In this document: positions 1 through 9,291 of the stretch, one piece after another
Layout of the letters: each line of letters opens with the position of its first letter
Numbering within the stretch: the first letter of the stretch is position 1
Made by a program: the position numbers and the translations under genes
Source: Arthrobacter sp. B6
Lineage (GTDB): Bacteria; Actinomycetota; Actinomycetes; Actinomycetales; Micrococcaceae
DNA: 64,000 bases
Assembly: GCF_001663775.1 (NCBI RefSeq)
Contig: NZ_KV467168.1
Span: 1,772,870-1,836,869 of the forward strand
Reading direction: 5' to 3'
The notes under the pieces: generated by a model
What the model was told of the DNA's origin: nothing
Seen by the model: only the letters and a program-made list of their open reading frames with translations
The model's database searches: none

Positions 1-221
1 GCTACCAAGTGGTGTTCGCCGGCGCCGTCTACAGCCTCGACCCGAAGTACCGCCGGATGCTGGGCCTCGAGCCGGCGCGGCTGGGCCCGTTTCCCCTCCC
101 GGTGAAGCTGGCAACCAAGGTGACTCTCGGCGTCGTGCATCTCGCCCTTGGACGGGGGCCGGGTCCCAGCGAACAGGCAGCCCGGCGGCGGCTCCGGAGG
201 CTAGGCCACTACGGCGCGTGA
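1..221 (+). CDS. DUF2236 / MpaB-like oxygenase, C-terminal end (partial)
   Basis: Reading frame 3 is open from the window edge to a TGA at 219-221, so only about the last 72 residues are present. The fragment has a basic, Leu/Pro-rich composition with a PLPVKLATKV stretch and ends in RRRLRRLGHYGA. This resembles the C-terminus of DUF2236 (oxygenase MpaB, latex-clearing-type) proteins, which use a haem-binding all-helical fold. The catalytic part lies outside the window, so the family call rests on the tail only and could be wrong. Confidence 0.5.
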   Translation, partial: YQVVFAGAVYSLDPKYRRMLGLEPARLGPFPLPVKLATKVTLGVVHLALGRGPGPSEQAARRRLRRLGHYGA

Positions 222-261
222 TCGACGATCCGGTGAGGCGTGGGTTCGTGCGCGGGACATG

Positions 262-297
262 CAAAAACCCGGCCCTGACATGGTCAGGACCGGGTTT
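262..297 (-). terminator. Terminator of tRNA-Ser
   Basis: A strong inverted repeat (AACCCGG/CCGGGTT extended by CCTGAC/GTCAGG, loop about ATG) lies just past the tRNA 3' end. Read on the minus strand it is followed by TTTTTG, as expected for intrinsic termination. Confidence 0.8.
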
Positions 298-302
298 CTG
301 GC

Positions 303-390
303 TGGCGGAGAATGGGGGATTTGAACCCCCGAGGGCGTTAACCCAACACGCGTTCCAGGCGTGCGCCATAGGCCGCTAGGCGAATTCTCC
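303..390 (-). tRNA. tRNA-Ser (anticodon GGA)
   Basis: On the minus strand an 88-nt sequence folds as a tRNA. The acceptor stem is GGAGAAT/ATTCTCC, the T arm is GGGGG-TTCAAAT-CCCCC, and the anticodon arm is CACGC-CTGGAAC-GCGTG, which places GGA in the anticodon. A long variable arm is present, as in serine tRNAs. The discriminator is G and the CCA end is encoded (303-305). It decodes UCC and UCU. Confidence 0.96.
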
Positions 391-728
391 AGCTGCTTCT
401 GAATCAAAAGCAGATACTAGACTACCTGAACTTTTCGGCAACGCCCAATTGGGCCCTAAGCGCCTGTTCGTGCGGCCACTGAACCCAAAAGCCACGAGGG
501 TCCAGCCCAGGCCATCGAAGAATTCATTAACGTCAAAATGGACGCCCCCAATGCGTCCATTCCTCCGGAAACACCGTTGAGCTGCCGGGTCCGGCCCTCC
601 AGCCAGGCCCCGCAGCTCACAACCTTGAGATTGCCCCAATCGGTGTACATATCCATGATCGGGCTTGCCCGCCGGATAAGCAATGAAATGTGTTCCCGTT
701 ACCTTCGGCGCCTTGGCACGATGGAGCC
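391..728. other. Intergenic stretch, no gene seen
   Basis: Between the tRNA-Ser and the NIF3-like gene I see no reading frame with a credible start, ribosome site or recognisable family. The open frames here are short and atypical. The stretch presumably holds the promoters of the tRNA (minus) and of the small gene at 729 (plus). Confidence 0.5.
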
Positions 729-1058
729 ATGACACAGCTCCACATGCTGGTGGCCTATGTTCCCCGGACCCACACCGAGGCGGTCCTGGCTGCCATCGGC
801 GACGCCGGGGCCGGCCGGCTCGGTAACTATTCACACTGCTCATTCGTCACCGCGGGAACAGGGCGTTTCACGGCACGGGATGGAGCGGCGCCGTTTGTCG
901 GGGACGTGAACAAGCCCACCGAGGTGGCCGAGGACAGGATCGAATGTGCGGTCGAGGGTGCGCTCCTCGACGCCGTAGTGCTGGCCCTGCGCACCGCCCA
1001 CCCCTATGAAGAGCCCGCGTTCATGAGCTGGCCGGTGGACGGCTGGCGTGGGGTTTGA
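729..1058 (+). CDS. NIF3/YqfO-like small protein
   Basis: This encodes 109 residues starting MTQLHMLVAYVP. The sequence matches the CutA-like insertion domain found in the middle of long NIF3 (YqfO) proteins. It has an N-terminal strand (HMLVAYVP), GAGRLGNYSHCSF near residues 27-40, GTGRF, and HPYEEPAF near the C-terminus. Here the domain stands alone, without the flanking dinuclear-metal NIF3 halves. The role is unknown; free-standing members are usually annotated as hypothetical or YqfO-family. The ATG at 729 was chosen because the domain begins directly after it. The SRP RNA and dnaX follow. Confidence 0.75.
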   Translation: MTQLHMLVAYVPRTHTEAVLAAIGDAGAGRLGNYSHCSFVTAGTGRFTARDGAAPFVGDVNKPTEVAEDRIECAVEGALLDAVVLALRTAHPYEEPAFMSWPVDGWRGV

Positions 1059-1100
1059 GGCCGGTTCGAGGCACGCCAAAAGTTCGGGTAAACTGATCTG

Positions 1101-1192
1101 CGGCCCCTCATGTGGCGTCATCCTGTTGAACTCCCCCAGGACCGGAAGGTAGCAAGGGTAGACGGGCTCTGGCGGGTGCATGGGGGGTCTTT
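1101..1192 (+). ncRNA. ffs: Signal recognition particle RNA, small bacterial type
   Basis: The region contains the hallmark SRP domain IV apical sequence CAGGACCGGAAGGTAGCAAG, with the GGAA tetraloop and the asymmetric and symmetric internal loops that bind Ffh. The ends pair (CCCCTCATG with CATGGGGGG), giving one long hairpin of about 90 nt. Location directly upstream of dnaX is common in actinobacteria. The RNA scaffolds Ffh for co-translational membrane targeting. The exact 5' and 3' ends are estimates from the pairing. Confidence 0.93.
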
Positions 1193-1246
1193 ACTATTCC
1201 CCCACAGGGCGGCAGACTGTCAGCCCGGATTGGTAGGGTTTTCTCT

Positions 1247-4200
1247 GTGACTGTTACAACCGCCCTTTACCGCAGATACCGTCCGGATTCCTTCGCAGAC
1301 GTTATCGGGCAGGAACATGTCACGGAGCCGCTGATGACGGCCCTCCGGAAAAACCGCGTCAACCACGCCTACCTTTTCTCCGGTCCGCGCGGCTGCGGCA
1401 AAACCACCTCCGCACGCATCCTTGCCCGCTGCCTCAACTGTGCACAGGGCCCCACCGACACCCCCTGCGGCGCCTGCCCCAGCTGCGTCGAACTGGCCCG
1501 CGGCGGCTCCGGATCCCTGGACGTCATCGAGATCGACGCCGCCAGCCACGGCGGCGTGGATGACGCCCGTGACCTCCGCGAGCGGGCAACATACGCCCCG
1601 GTCCGCGACCGCTACAAGATCTTCATCATCGACGAGGCCCACATGGTCACCTCGGCGGGTTTCAACGCCCTGCTCAAGATCGTGGAAGAGCCGCCGGAGC
1701 ACATCAAGTTCATCTTCGCGACCACGGAGCCGGATAAAGTCATCGGCACCATCCGTTCACGCACCCACCACTATCCGTTCCGGCTGGTCCCCCCGGAACC
1801 GCTCATGGCCTATCTGGAACTGCTGTGCCGGCAGGAGAACGTGCCGGTGGCGCCGGGCGTCCTGTCCCTGGTGATCCGGGCCGGCGCCGGCTCGGTCCGG
1901 GACTCCCTGTCCGTGCTGGACCAGCTGATGGCGGGGGCCGGTCAGAACGGCCTGGACTACGAACTCGCCGTCGCCCTGCTGGGTTACACCCATGCCTCCC
2001 TGCTGGACGACGTCGTCGAGGCAGTTGCTGCCTCCGATGCGGCCACCGTCTTCCGCGCCGTGGACCGGGTGATCCAGACGGGCCACGACCCCCGCCGCTT
2101 CGTCGAGGACCTGCTGGAACGCTTCCGGGACCTCATCATTGTGCAGGCCATGCCCGAAAGCGCCCAAACGATCCTGCGTGGCATGCCCGCCGATCAAATC
2201 GCGCGCCTGCAGAACCAGGCGCACAACCTGGGTGCGGCTGAACTGTCACGCGCCGCGGACGTCACCAACACCGCCCTGACCGAAATGACTGGTGCCACGT
2301 CCCCGCGGCTCCACCTCGAACTGCTTTGCGCGCGCATCCTCCTCCCCAGCTCAGAACAAACCGAACGCGGCATCGCCGCCCGGATCGACCGTCTAGAGCG
2401 CCGCCTCAGCTACGCCGGGAACGACGTCGGCGCTCCCGCCCCGGAAGGATCCAGCGTTCCGGCTGCCGGAACTGCCCAGGCGGGCGTTGCCGCCGGAACT
2501 CCGGGATCCGCTGCCCCGGCCAGCACAACTCCGGCAGCTCCTGCGCCAATGCCGGCCGCACCGCAGCCAGCCGCTTCACCGGCTACTCCGGTGGCCCCTG
2601 AACGAACGGCCCCACAACAAGCAGTGCCTGGACGGCCAGCGCAGGCTCAGTCCGGCGCTGAACCTCAGACGCCTGCACCGGCGGCATCCGTGTCCGCAGC
2701 GGGGGCCGCGCCGGCCGCCGTTGCTTCGCAGGAAATGCCTCCGCAGGCGCAGGCGGACGAAACCCGCCAGTCCCTGACGGCACCCCGGGTCAGCACCAGC
2801 GACTGGCCGGTAGAGGAGCCTTCCGGTGCCCGGCCGGTGCCCGGACAAGCGGCTGAGATGCACCGCCCACCCGCACAAGAATCGCGTGTACAGGAATCAC
2901 GTGCACAACAGGCCCCCGCGCAGCGATCGCCCGGTGTAGCCCCTGCGGCCGAAGCCCGCCCGATGCCTTCTGCGGCTGCAGGACCCGGCGGCGACGTCGA
3001 AGTTCTCCGCCGTGCGTGGCCGGAGATCCTCCAGACGCTGTCCAAGATCAAGCGCAGCACCTGGGCGCTCGTAGAGCCCAATGCCCAGGTGGCAGCATTC
3101 GACGGCCAAGGACTCACGCTCGCGTTCACGACGTCCGGACTGGCGGGCGCGTTCGGCCGTGCCGACCATTCGGAAAACCTGCGTCAGGCGATCCACAAAA
3201 CCGTCGGCATTGACTGCCAGATCACGGCCGTCGCCGGCGGCAGCAACAGTCCAGCGAGCTCTGAGCCAAACCCAAAAGCACCCGCTAGCCGGGTAGCCCC
3301 GGCAACGTCCGCGGACGTTGCATGGGGTCTGGCCCCCGCGGACGCCCCCACCGCGCAGGACAGCTACCCAGGGGACACCTCCCCGCAGGACACCGGCGCC
3401 CCGAATGGCCCCGTTGTCCCCGCCGTACAGGCACCCACGGATCCCGCCGCGGGGCCTCGGGCCCAGCCTGTGACGGCGCCGACAGTCCCTGCAACCGCGC
3501 TGCCTCCTTCCACAGTCACTGCGGCCGCGGCCTCTGAAGCCATCCCTTCGTCCACGGCACAATTTGCTGCTCCAGCGGAAGCTCCCGGGACGCCTGCCGG
3601 GGCCACGGCCCCCGCGACGGCACCGTTCCCGACAACCGCCCCGGGGGCTCCCGCCACACCACTGCAGGAATCCGATACTGCCGGCACCTACGCCTACTCC
3701 GACGACGACTGGGGCCCGCCCCGCGACGAGGACGCCCCGCCCCTGGATGAGGAACCTCCCATGGACTGGGACCCGTCCGCGGCGGCTGAACCCCGCCACA
3801 CACCAGCGGCCACAGTCCCTTCTTCCGGTTCTGACAGCGCGCGAACGCCCTCAGCGAAGCGCGCCACGAAAGCCGCCAAGTCGCCTGGTGCGGCGGCCGC
3901 CGGCGTCACTGCATCCGCGGCAGGTGCCCCGCATGATCCGTGGGCACGCGCCGTGGAACAGGCACCGGGGGTCTGGGTTGTTGGTACTGAGACCAACCTG
4001 GGCAGGAGCCAGGCTCCGTCCGAGCCGGAGAGCACGCCTGCCACTGGAACCCCTGCTCCGCACTACGAACCCGCCGCGGCCCAGGTTCCCCAGGCGGCCC
4101 AGGTTCCCCAGGGGGCGCAGGATCCCCAGGTCGCCGCAACACAGCCTTCCGCAGCCCCGCAGCAGCCGGCGCCAGAAGACGACTGGGGACTTCCAGCGGC

Positions 4201-4603
4201 TGCCCCTTCCTCCACTGGTTCCTCTGATTTTGGTTCCTCCGGCCCGGGAGTCCCCGCCCCCGAACCTGCGCCGGAACCGGTGAGGGAATATGCGATGGCC
4301 GCGTCGGCCCCGCACGCGGCGCCTCCGCAGCCGTCTCCCGCAACCACTCCGGCAGCCGCCGCCGCGCGGCAGAGCCTCTACCAGCGGCTGTCCAACAGCC
4401 CCGAGGCGGAAGCCGGACGGGCCAAGGCGCCGTCACGGGCCGTAGCCGCAGCTGTGCCGGATGTCCACGACATCCCCAGCGCGGATGACGAAACGATCGA
4501 GGAATCGGGAGTGTTCGGGCGCGCCGCCATTGAGCGTATTCTGGGCGGGAAGCTCATCGAGGAGCGCTCCCTGGATGGCAGCCCGCTGCCTCCCCGCTTC
4601 TGA
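1247..4603 (+). CDS. dnaX: DNA polymerase III subunits gamma/tau
   Basis: This is the AAA+ clamp-loader subunit, 1118 residues from a GTG start. The N-terminal AAA+ module is canonical: Walker A GPRGCGKT at 46-53, four zinc-binding cysteines at 65, 74, 77 and 80, Walker B with DEAH at 129-132, and a sensor-1 ATTEP segment. A collar domain follows to about residue 370. The rest is unusual in bulk: two long Ala/Pro/Gln-rich low-complexity linkers flank a folded tau-type module (about 587-665, starting near VEVLRRAWPEIL). A short conserved tail (SGVFGRAAIERILGGK) ends the protein. It is about 1.7 times the length of E. coli tau, which is normal for this bacterial group. I see no A-run that would produce gamma by frameshifting. 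It precedes recR. Confidence 0.97.
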   Translation: MTVTTALYRRYRPDSFADVIGQEHVTEPLMTALRKNRVNHAYLFSGPRGCGKTTSARILARCLNCAQGPTDTPCGACPSCVELARGGSGSLDVIEIDAASHGGVDDARDLRERATYAPVRDRYKIFIIDEAHMVTSAGFNALLKIVEEPPEHIKFIFATTEPDKVIGTIRSRTHHYPFRLVPPEPLMAYLELLCRQENVPVAPGVLSLVIRAGAGSVRDSLSVLDQLMAGAGQNGLDYELAVALLGYTHASLLDDVVEAVAASDAATVFRAVDRVIQTGHDPRRFVEDLLERFRDLIIVQAMPESAQTILRGMPADQIARLQNQAHNLGAAELSRAADVTNTALTEMTGATSPRLHLELLCARILLPSSEQTERGIAARIDRLERRLSYAGNDVGAPAPEGSSVPAAGTAQAGVAAGTPGSAAPASTTPAAPAPMPAAPQPAASPATPVAPERTAPQQAVPGRPAQAQSGAEPQTPAPAASVSAAGAAPAAVASQEMPPQAQADETRQSLTAPRVSTSDWPVEEPSGARPVPGQAAEMHRPPAQESRVQESRAQQAPAQRSPGVAPAAEARPMPSAAAGPGGDVEVLRRAWPEILQTLSKIKRSTWALVEPNAQVAAFDGQGLTLAFTTSGLAGAFGRADHSENLRQAIHKTVGIDCQITAVAGGSNSPASSEPNPKAPASRVAPATSADVAWGLAPADAPTAQDSYPGDTSPQDTGAPNGPVVPAVQAPTDPAAGPRAQPVTAPTVPATALPPSTVTAAAASEAIPSSTAQFAAPAEAPGTPAGATAPATAPFPTTAPGAPATPLQESDTAGTYAYSDDDWGPPRDEDAPPLDEEPPMDWDPSAAAEPRHTPAATVPSSGSDSARTPSAKRATKAAKSPGAAAAGVTASAAGAPHDPWARAVEQAPGVWVVGTETNLGRSQAPSEPESTPATGTPAPHYEPAAAQVPQAAQVPQGAQDPQVAATQPSAAPQQPAPEDDWGLPAAAPSSTGSSDFGSSGPGVPAPEPAPEPVREYAMAASAPHAAPPQPSPATTPAAAAARQSLYQRLSNSPEAEAGRAKAPSRAVAAAVPDVHDIPSADDETIEESGVFGRAAIERILGGKLIEERSLDGSPLPPRF

Positions 4604-4678
4604 TTGCCACACCGCCGGCCGCCATGCAAAAGGCACCACTGATTCACCCATCATCCAAGCCAAGCTAAAGAGGGAAAC

Positions 4679-5278
4679 GTGTACGAAGGTGCGGTCCAGG
4701 AGCTGATTGACGAGCTCGGACGCCTTCCCGGTGTGGGTCCCAAGTCCGCGCAGCGGCTGGCATTCCACATCCTTGAAGCCGACCCGCAGGACATGAAACG
4801 CCTCGTGGACGCCATCACCACGGTGAAGGAACGCGTGAAATTCTGCACCGTCTGCGGCAACGTGACCGAGCAGGAGCTCTGCAATATCTGCCGGGACACC
4901 CGCCGCGATCCTTCCGTGATCTGCGTGGTGGAAGAGTCCAAGGATGTCCTCGCTGTGGAGCGGACGCGGTCCTTCCGCGGCCGCTACCACGTGCTGGGCG
5001 GCGCCATCAATCCGATTGGGGGTGTCGGGCCGGAGCAGCTCCGGATCCGGGAACTGCTGACCCGGTTGAACGACGGCGCCATCCAGGAGGTCATCATCGC
5101 CACCGATCCCAACCTGGAAGGTGAGGCTACGGCCACCTATCTGGCACGGATGCTGAAGTCCATCGGCATTGTGGTCACCCGCCTGGCGTCCGGACTGCCT
5201 GTGGGCGGCGATTTGGAATATGCGGACGAGGTCACGCTGGGGCGCGCCTTCGAGGGCCGCCGCAACGCGCTCAGCTGA
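4679..5278 (+). CDS. recR: Recombination mediator RecR
   Basis: This encodes 199 residues, the usual RecR length, with a GTG start behind AGAGGGA. It has the helix-hairpin-helix segment [17 protein letters not shown] (16-32), a Cys4 zinc finger (C56, C59, C68, C71), and a Toprim domain ([11 protein letters not shown] then [12 protein letters not shown]). RecR works with RecF and RecO to load RecA on gapped DNA covered by SSB. Lying 75 bp after dnaX, it keeps the widely conserved dnaX-recR order and is probably co-transcribed with it. Confidence 0.97.
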   Translation: MYEGAVQELIDELGRLPGVGPKSAQRLAFHILEADPQDMKRLVDAITTVKERVKFCTVCGNVTEQELCNICRDTRRDPSVICVVEESKDVLAVERTRSFRGRYHVLGGAINPIGGVGPEQLRIRELLTRLNDGAIQEVIIATDPNLEGEATATYLARMLKSIGIVVTRLASGLPVGGDLEYADEVTLGRAFEGRRNALS

Positions 5279-5292
5279 GGTGTGGGCATGCC

Positions 5293-5891
5293 ATGATCCG
5301 TGAAGATATCGTGCCCCTGGTTACCGAGCGGCTCGTGCTGCGCCTGGTTGAAGAGGCAGACGCGGCCGCCATCCACCGCTTCCGTGGCGACCCGGCAGTC
5401 ACCCGGTACCTGTCCCACGATCCCCTTACGTGGGGGAAAACGGCGAAAGGCTGGCGGAACTGCTGGCTCTGTGCGACGCGTCCACCGGCGAATGGTTCAA
5501 CTACGGCTGGGCCATAACGTTGCGGGCCTCAGGAGAAGTGATCGGCGATGCGAGGACCTGGAACAGCACCGCCCGGACTGCTGCCGGCGTTCTCGCTCCG
5601 GGAAAACATCCTGTCCAGCACGCCGCATTGGCCTACGTCCTGCACACCGATTACCACCGCCAGGGCTACGGCCGCGAGGCTGCCGGAGCACTGGTCAGCT
5701 GGCTCTTCGCGGAGCGCAGGACCAGCACGGTCGTCGCGGCCGCCTACGAACCAAACACCCCGTCCATCAGGCTCCTCCGGAGCTTGGGGTTCAGCCCAGA
5801 CCCAGCCATCCCGACGGACCGGGACACAGCCGGAAAAGGCTTCCCGTTGCTGATGTTCAGGCTGGACGGTCCGCAGCAGTCATCCGACTGA
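5293..5891 (+). pseudogene. GNAT acetyltransferase (RimJ/RimL type), frameshifted
   Basis: The N-terminal half (ATG at 5293; TERLVLRLVEEADAAAIHRF) and the C-terminal half (ENGERLAELLAL, then the acetyl-CoA-binding segment YHRQGYGREAAGALV) of one RimJ/RimL-like acetyltransferase lie in different frames. The join is at about 5425-5436, in TGGGGGAAAACGG. One extra G in that run would restore a single frame of about 199 codons, with the junction reading LTWGENGERL. It is either a recent 1-bp deletion or a sequencing error in a homopolymer. Programmed -1 slippage on the G run is conceivable, but the site is not a standard slippery heptamer. The 3' end overlaps the convergent membrane gene by 12 bp. 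Confidence 0.75.
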
Positions 5892-7028
5892 GCCGGACCT
5901 GCGCACGGCAGCCAACTGCCCGCCGGCGAGGATGCCGCCGGCCAGGACACCCTGTGTAACGAGCCCGACTACTTCCAGCGGCATACGGGGATCGTCCTTC
6001 GTCCGGGGCTCACCATTGACGCAGGGCACCTGTGTGCCGTCCGCAGCTTCCTGGAGGACACCGTGCATCCATCCCATCACCTCCCGGTTGCCTTCGCCCT
6101 CGTCTGCGAGCATGATCAGCAGCACCACAGGGTTTGAGGCCAACATCCACACGATCCGTTCCGTGTGGAACACCTCTGCCATGCCCGCCAGTTCCGGCGC
6201 ACACTCGTAAGCCTCCGGTATACCGCCGGACCCCCGGACAACGTTCATCGTGACTGCTACCGGTTCATCAGCCCGGACAGCCGGCAACAGGGCCCACACG
6301 GCCACGGCATTCCCCACCACGAGGGCACCGGCCACGGTCCAGCCGAATGTCACCGCCAACCACCGGCGGCGGAACATCTCGGACAGGCCGGCACCAATGG
6401 CCCCGAATACAGCAAACTCCAAGACGACGACCCCGGCGGCCGTACCGGCCATGTCCGCGGATACACCAGCGATCCCCGCCAGCACAGACAGCAGGAGCAG
6501 CGCGAGTGCCGCGACGAGGGGCCCGCGGGCGGCGACGGCAAAGAAGGCAGCCAACGGGCCAGGAACCGGGGAAATTGGGCCCCCGCCCCGGTGCCCGGGA
6601 AAATGGCGGACGCGGGCAACGGCCCAATGCAATGCCAGAAACGACGAGGTTGCCGGGATCAACGCCGCGGCCAGCAGATAAGCCCCGAACAGTTGATCTG
6701 CCTGTTGTGCCTGGGGCGCCACGGCTACAACCAGAATCCAGGCCGCGAGTGACGTGACCAGGGGCACTGCTGCCGAAACCAGCCAGAACCGGACCGTCCG
6801 CACGGACCTTAGCCAATCTGAAAATGCCAGGCTGAGCGCCACCCGCGCGGGGCCGGCCGGCTGAGGCTCCCAGCCGGCGTCGTCCGCCGCCTCCCGCGTT
6901 CCGGCGTTCCAGCCGGGACCGATGGGCTCGTAAACAGGTTCTTCTCCAGGCCGGTCCGTGTCCTGCCGGTCGTCTTTAGCCACAGTTCGAAGCCCCGCAT
7001 CCTGGACAGGCCCAGCCCCGGCGGTCAC
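5880..7028 (-). CDS. Integral membrane protein, probable second ABC-2 exporter permease
   Basis: This is about 382 residues if it starts at the GTG at 7028; no start is clearly marked and the frame stays open further upstream. After a polar, acidic N-terminal region there are at least six hydrophobic segments, such as WLVSAAVPLVTSLAAWILVV, a Leu/Ala-rich one near LALLLLSVLAGIAG, and VTFGWTVAGALVVGNAVAVW. A late loop (YECAPELAG, then TERIVWMLASNPVV) closely parallels the neighbouring permease (YTCSGPL, then TERVAWFLAMNPYVV). That suggests the two are diverged partners of one heteromeric exporter. It is third in a minus-strand operon after the ATPase and the first permease. The substrate is unknown. 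Confidence 0.7.
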   Translation of the reverse strand: MTAGAGPVQDAGLRTVAKDDRQDTDRPGEEPVYEPIGPGWNAGTREAADDAGWEPQPAGPARVALSLAFSDWLRSVRTVRFWLVSAAVPLVTSLAAWILVVAVAPQAQQADQLFGAYLLAAALIPATSSFLALHWAVARVRHFPGHRGGGPISPVPGPLAAFFAVAARGPLVAALALLLLSVLAGIAGVSADMAGTAAGVVVLEFAVFGAIGAGLSEMFRRRWLAVTFGWTVAGALVVGNAVAVWALLPAVRADEPVAVTMNVVRGSGGIPEAYECAPELAGMAEVFHTERIVWMLASNPVVLLIMLADEGEGNREVMGWMHGVLQEAADGTQVPCVNGEPRTKDDPRMPLEVVGLVTQGVLAGGILAGGQLAAVRRSGSVG

Positions 7029-7089
7029 CGGCGGATCCGCCGGCTCATCCCATCCTGATCCACCGGGAAGGGCCTGTCCAGAGGAGTAA

Positions 7090-8220
7090 TCAGGCGATGC
7101 GGGTTCCGCGCGCCAGCCTGTGGGCCGGTGTACGAAGCGAACGCCAGCCCAGCCACATGAGCAGGCCGGCCAGCACCAACTGCAGGCCCAGTCCCAGCGG
7201 CCACAGCGGCGTTGTCTGGGCCAGATAGCGCGGCTTCGCCTCGCCGTTGGCGCACGGGTAGGTGCCCTCCGGGCCGGCCATGGCGTACCGCGCACCCTGG
7301 CTGACGTTCTCAATCGCCCCGACCGAGCTAAAGCCCTGCTGGCCCGTCCGCTCCGGATAAGGAATGGCGTCGGCCACCACGACGTACGGGTTCATGGCCA
7401 GGAACCAGGCCACCCGCTCGGTACGCGCGACCGGCTGCTCCCGAAGCGGCCCGGAGCAGGTGTATTCCGGTTCCACTGGCCCGTTGCTGAGCGGCTGGTA
7501 TTGGCGGTATTGCGGCTGGTTGGCCATGATGGTTCCCTGGGTGAGGCCGGTGCCCAGGCCGAACGCGATAAGCGTGCCGATCACCAGTCCCGCCACCGCC
7601 AGGTATGTCACCACGATGGAGAACAAGGGCCGTCCTGCCAGCGCCGAAATCCCCACGCCCACCGCGCACACTACGCCGACTTCAACAGCCAGCATCAGCA
7701 ATGCCACGATGACGTGCCCGGGCGTCATGCCGCCAAGCGCCACACCGATCACCAGGAACGGTGTGCTGGCTACGAGGAAGGCCAGCGCCGCGAACCACGC
7801 GGCGAAGAACTTGCCCCAAAGTATCTGGCCGGGCCGCAGCAGGGTGACCTGCAGGATGGCCAGCGTACCTCCCGCGCGGTCGCCATTAACGGCGTTCGCG
7901 GACAGCGCCGGTGCGACCAGCAGCGCGAACAGCAGCACGAACGCCAGCACCACTTCAAAGATCATGGACCCCGGGCCGGTCTGCGCCGGCGTGAAATCCG
8001 AGTAGGCACGCTGCGCAGCCTGGGTGGCGTTCCAGCTGGCCCAGGTCAGCCAGGTCACCAGGCCGGTCAGGACGAACCAAATGGCCAACATGATGTACCA
8101 GCCGCGGGACCGGAGGCGCTGCTTCAGTTCCAGGACCACCACGTCCTTGATCCCGGCGGCGTAGCCGGCCGCGCGGCCGGACCCGGCGCCGGGCTGTTGT
8201 GTCTCAGTCACCTGGCTCAT
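7090..8220 (-). CDS. ABC-2 type transporter permease
   Basis: This encodes 376 residues. The cytoplasmic N-terminus is followed by GIKDVVVLELKQRLRSRGWYIML, which leads into the first of about six membrane segments. The conserved NGDRAGGTLAILQVTLLRPGQ loop is typical of ABC-2 permeases that partner with a separate ATPase. The start overlaps the ATPase stop by 4 bp (ATGA), so translation is coupled. A large extracytoplasmic loop before the last membrane segment contains two cysteines (YTCSGP and YPCANG) that could form a disulfide. Probable exporter; substrate unknown. Confidence 0.9.
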   Translation of the reverse strand: MSQVTETQQPGAGSGRAAGYAAGIKDVVVLELKQRLRSRGWYIMLAIWFVLTGLVTWLTWASWNATQAAQRAYSDFTPAQTGPGSMIFEVVLAFVLLFALLVAPALSANAVNGDRAGGTLAILQVTLLRPGQILWGKFFAAWFAALAFLVASTPFLVIGVALGGMTPGHVIVALLMLAVEVGVVCAVGVGISALAGRPLFSIVVTYLAVAGLVIGTLIAFGLGTGLTQGTIMANQPQYRQYQPLSNGPVEPEYTCSGPLREQPVARTERVAWFLAMNPYVVVADAIPYPERTGQQGFSSVGAIENVSQGARYAMAGPEGTYPCANGEAKPRYLAQTTPLWPLGLGLQLVLAGLLMWLGWRSLRTPAHRLARGTRIA

Positions 8221-9185
8221 CGCCGCTCCCCCTCAAGGTTCATGTAGGTCTCCTCCAAGGCACCCGAGGCGGGCGCGAAGGAGCTGACCGGGACGCCGGC
8301 GAGCACGAGGTCCCGCAGGAGCCGCGCGGCGTCGTCGTCGTCGGACAGCATCAGGCTCACCGCCGGCCGGCGGCCGTCCTCCTGCCGGAAGGCCAGTCCC
8401 AACTCCGTGAGTTTCGCGGCCAGGGCCCCGCCATCAGTGGCTGAGATGGCGTACCGCCGCCCGGCGGCGACGGCCTCTTCGGTGGTCTGCTGCCTGACCG
8501 TGCGGCCCTTATTAACGAAGACGGCGCCGTCGGCAATTTCATCCAGCTCGCTCAGCACATGCGAGGAGACCACCACGGCCTTTCCCTCCCGCGCCAGCTG
8601 CCGCAGCATGGTCCGCAGTTCAACGCGGGACCCCGGATCGAGGCCGGACGCCGGCTCATCGAGGAGGAGTACCGACGGATCGTGGATCAGGGCGCGCGCC
8701 AGGCTGAGCCGCTGCTGCTGCCCGCGTGAGAGCACGCGGGCAGGCTGGTCGGCGAGCTCAGCCAACCGGACACGGTCCAGCATCTCCGCAACCCGCTGGC
8801 CAATCCCGGCGGCGGGGAGGCGGTAGAAGCGGGCCATCTGGGCCAGGATCTCGCGCGCCGTCAGGGATTCCCACACGCCCAGCGTGTCAGGCATCCAGCC
8901 GATCCTGCTGCGCACCGCGGCGCGATCATGCTGCGGATCGAGGCCGCCTACACTGACGGTGCCGGAGTCCGGCGCCAGCAGGGATGCCAACATCAGCAAC
9001 AGTGTTGTTTTGCCGGCCCCATTGGGCCCGATGAGTGCGGTCACTTTGCCCGCCGGGGCATGGAAGTCCATATGTTCGACGGCGCGCACCTGTCCGAATT
9101 TCCGGCTGACAGCAGTAGCCGTGATGCCACCCGCGGGCGCTTCTTCCGGCAGCTGGCCTCCGGTCGGATCCTCTTTTATTGCCAT
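8217..9185 (-). CDS. ABC transporter ATP-binding protein (exporter type)
   Basis: This encodes 322 residues from the ATG at 9185; an in-frame ATG 36 bp upstream (9221) is the alternative. The complete ABC ATPase has Walker A GPNGAGKT (53-60), signature LSRGQQQRLSLARAL, Walker B VLLLDEPASGLDP and an H-loop SSHVLSELDEIADG. A C-terminal region of about 90 residues ends in ALEETYMNLEGERR, as in CcmA/NatA-like exporter ATPases. It is the first gene of a three-gene minus-strand operon with two permeases and is divergent from lysC. Confidence 0.94.
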   Translation of the reverse strand: MAIKEDPTGGQLPEEAPAGGITATAVSRKFGQVRAVEHMDFHAPAGKVTALIGPNGAGKTTLLLMLASLLAPDSGTVSVGGLDPQHDRAAVRSRIGWMPDTLGVWESLTAREILAQMARFYRLPAAGIGQRVAEMLDRVRLAELADQPARVLSRGQQQRLSLARALIHDPSVLLLDEPASGLDPGSRVELRTMLRQLAREGKAVVVSSHVLSELDEIADGAVFVNKGRTVRQQTTEEAVAAGRRYAISATDGGALAAKLTELGLAFRQEDGRRPAVSLMLSDDDDAARLLRDLVLAGVPVSSFAPASGALEETYMNLEGERR

Positions 9186-9291
9186 GTCCTGCGCACCTGT
9201 CCCCCAAGTCTCTGCATGCATACTGACTATCTGAGCGTACGCCCGCTGTGTTGCGTCCAGTGTCCACCCCAAGGCGGAGATTCGGTCACAA

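Noticed and set aside
2897..3799. 300-codon open frame on the minus strand inside dnaX
   Set aside because: It mirrors the GC-rich Ala/Pro linker of DnaX. Its composition is Arg/Gly-rich and it matches no family.
1247..4603. Frameshift site for a short gamma form in dnaX
   Set aside because: No A-rich slippery sequence followed by a hairpin was seen after the AAA+ domain.
5420..5440. Programmed -1 frameshift in the acetyltransferase
   Set aside because: The site lacks an X-XXY-YYZ heptamer in the right phase and no downstream pseudoknot was evident. A simple indel is more likely.
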